Below, piece after piece: positions 63,723-64,000 of a stretch of DNA of 64,000 nt (position 1 is the first letter of the stretch; every line of letters begins with the position of its first letter). Source of the DNA: Phascolomyces articulosus (lineage: Eukaryota > Mucoromycota > Mucoromycetes > Mucorales > Lichtheimiaceae); contig JAIXMP010000008.1 in assembly GCA_025677815.1 (NCBI GenBank), positions 1,488,001 through 1,552,000 of the forward strand, written 5' to 3'. The notes under the pieces are model-generated. The model saw only the letters and a list, made by a program, of their open reading frames with translations. It ran no database searches and was not told where the DNA came from. The position numbers and the translations under genes are program-made.

Positions 63723-64000
63723 TCGTTTATAAAAAAAAACAAAAAACAAAAAGGAAGGAAAAAAGGTGGGAACTGGTACAGATTATAAGCGTACTTTTAT
63801 ACTTTGAATAAATATTAATGTGCCAGTCACTACGATACGTAACCATGAATATTTTCCTCCTTAAAATACATATAGATCATTATATGTGTAATCTGCAAAG
63901 TGTTGTTTATTGACTTCTGGTACAAGCTACGTCGATGTCCTCTCACTTTCCATGATATAGAAGATTTCGAAACTCAATAATAACAGGGGTACTCATGCAT
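63723..64000. other. 5' flank of the GGT-like gene, window end
   Basis: 278 bp upstream of the GGT-like start. An A-rich tract with AAC spacing (63730-63768 on the plus strand) sits next to the start codon. No further gene can be supported before the window ends. Confidence 0.4.

Overview
This window is nuclear DNA of a fungus, most likely an early-diverging lineage of the Mucoromycota (Mucorales-like). The grounds are AT-rich non-coding DNA, many short GT-AG introns, and a gene set that mixes general fungal genes (Csf1, coronin, Pol I subunit 2) with genes that budding yeast lacks or keeps only in reduced form (CHIP/STUB1 ubiquitin ligase, CREG, folliculin/Lst7 and a style cell-cycle inhibitor-like protein). 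I rebuilt exon structures by hand from splice signals and reading-frame continuity; every multi-exon model closes to a whole number of codons. The species call is an inference from gene content.

Layout. 1-2.6 kb: 3' part of an uncharacterised WD-repeat-like protein with a C-terminal membrane segment (+). 2.7-3.9 kb: SCI1-like nuclear protein (-). 4.5-5.5 kb: HAD phosphatase of the pseudouridine-5'-phosphatase type (+). 5.8-8.0 kb: dihydrolipoamide dehydrogenase (-). 8.4-9.5 kb: secreted CREG-family protein (-). 9.85-11.45 kb: folliculin/Lst7 (-). 11.45-17.85 kb: a gene-poor stretch with dispersed repeats, a perfect 35-bp palindrome and decayed coding fragments. 17.9-19.55 kb: coiled-coil protein (+). 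20.1-22.3 kb: succinate-semialdehyde dehydrogenase (-). 24.3-36.4 kb: Csf1, a giant bridge-like lipid-transfer protein of 3509 codons (+). 36.65-40.7 kb: second-largest subunit of RNA polymerase I (+). 40.9-41.6 kb: small membrane protein (-). 42.6-46.8 kb: nucleoside-diphosphate-kinase domain fused to a very long acidic, then Ala/Thr/Lys-rich tail (-). 47.5-47.8 kb: 87-residue membrane protein (-). 48.2-49.8 kb: ribosomal protein L5/uL18 (-). 50.7-51.6 kb: DJ-1 (+). 52.7-55.0 kb: coronin (+). 55.2-56.9 kb: CHIP (-). 57.2-60.0 kb: MFS transporter (-). 60.9-63.7 kb: gamma-glutamyltransferase-like hydrolase (-).

The genes do not form a pathway cluster. They are single housekeeping genes: mitochondrial metabolism (LPD, SSADH), ribosome production (Pol I subunit, L5), protein quality control (CHIP, DJ-1), actin (coronin), lipid transport (Csf1), nutrient signalling (Lst7), and glutathione or drug handling (GGT, MFS). 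I found no convincing new defence or mobile system. The most unusual items are the NDK fusion protein, the uneven intron distribution in csf1, the tiny exons and a GC-AG intron, and the repeat-rich relic zone between 11.5 and 17.8 kb.
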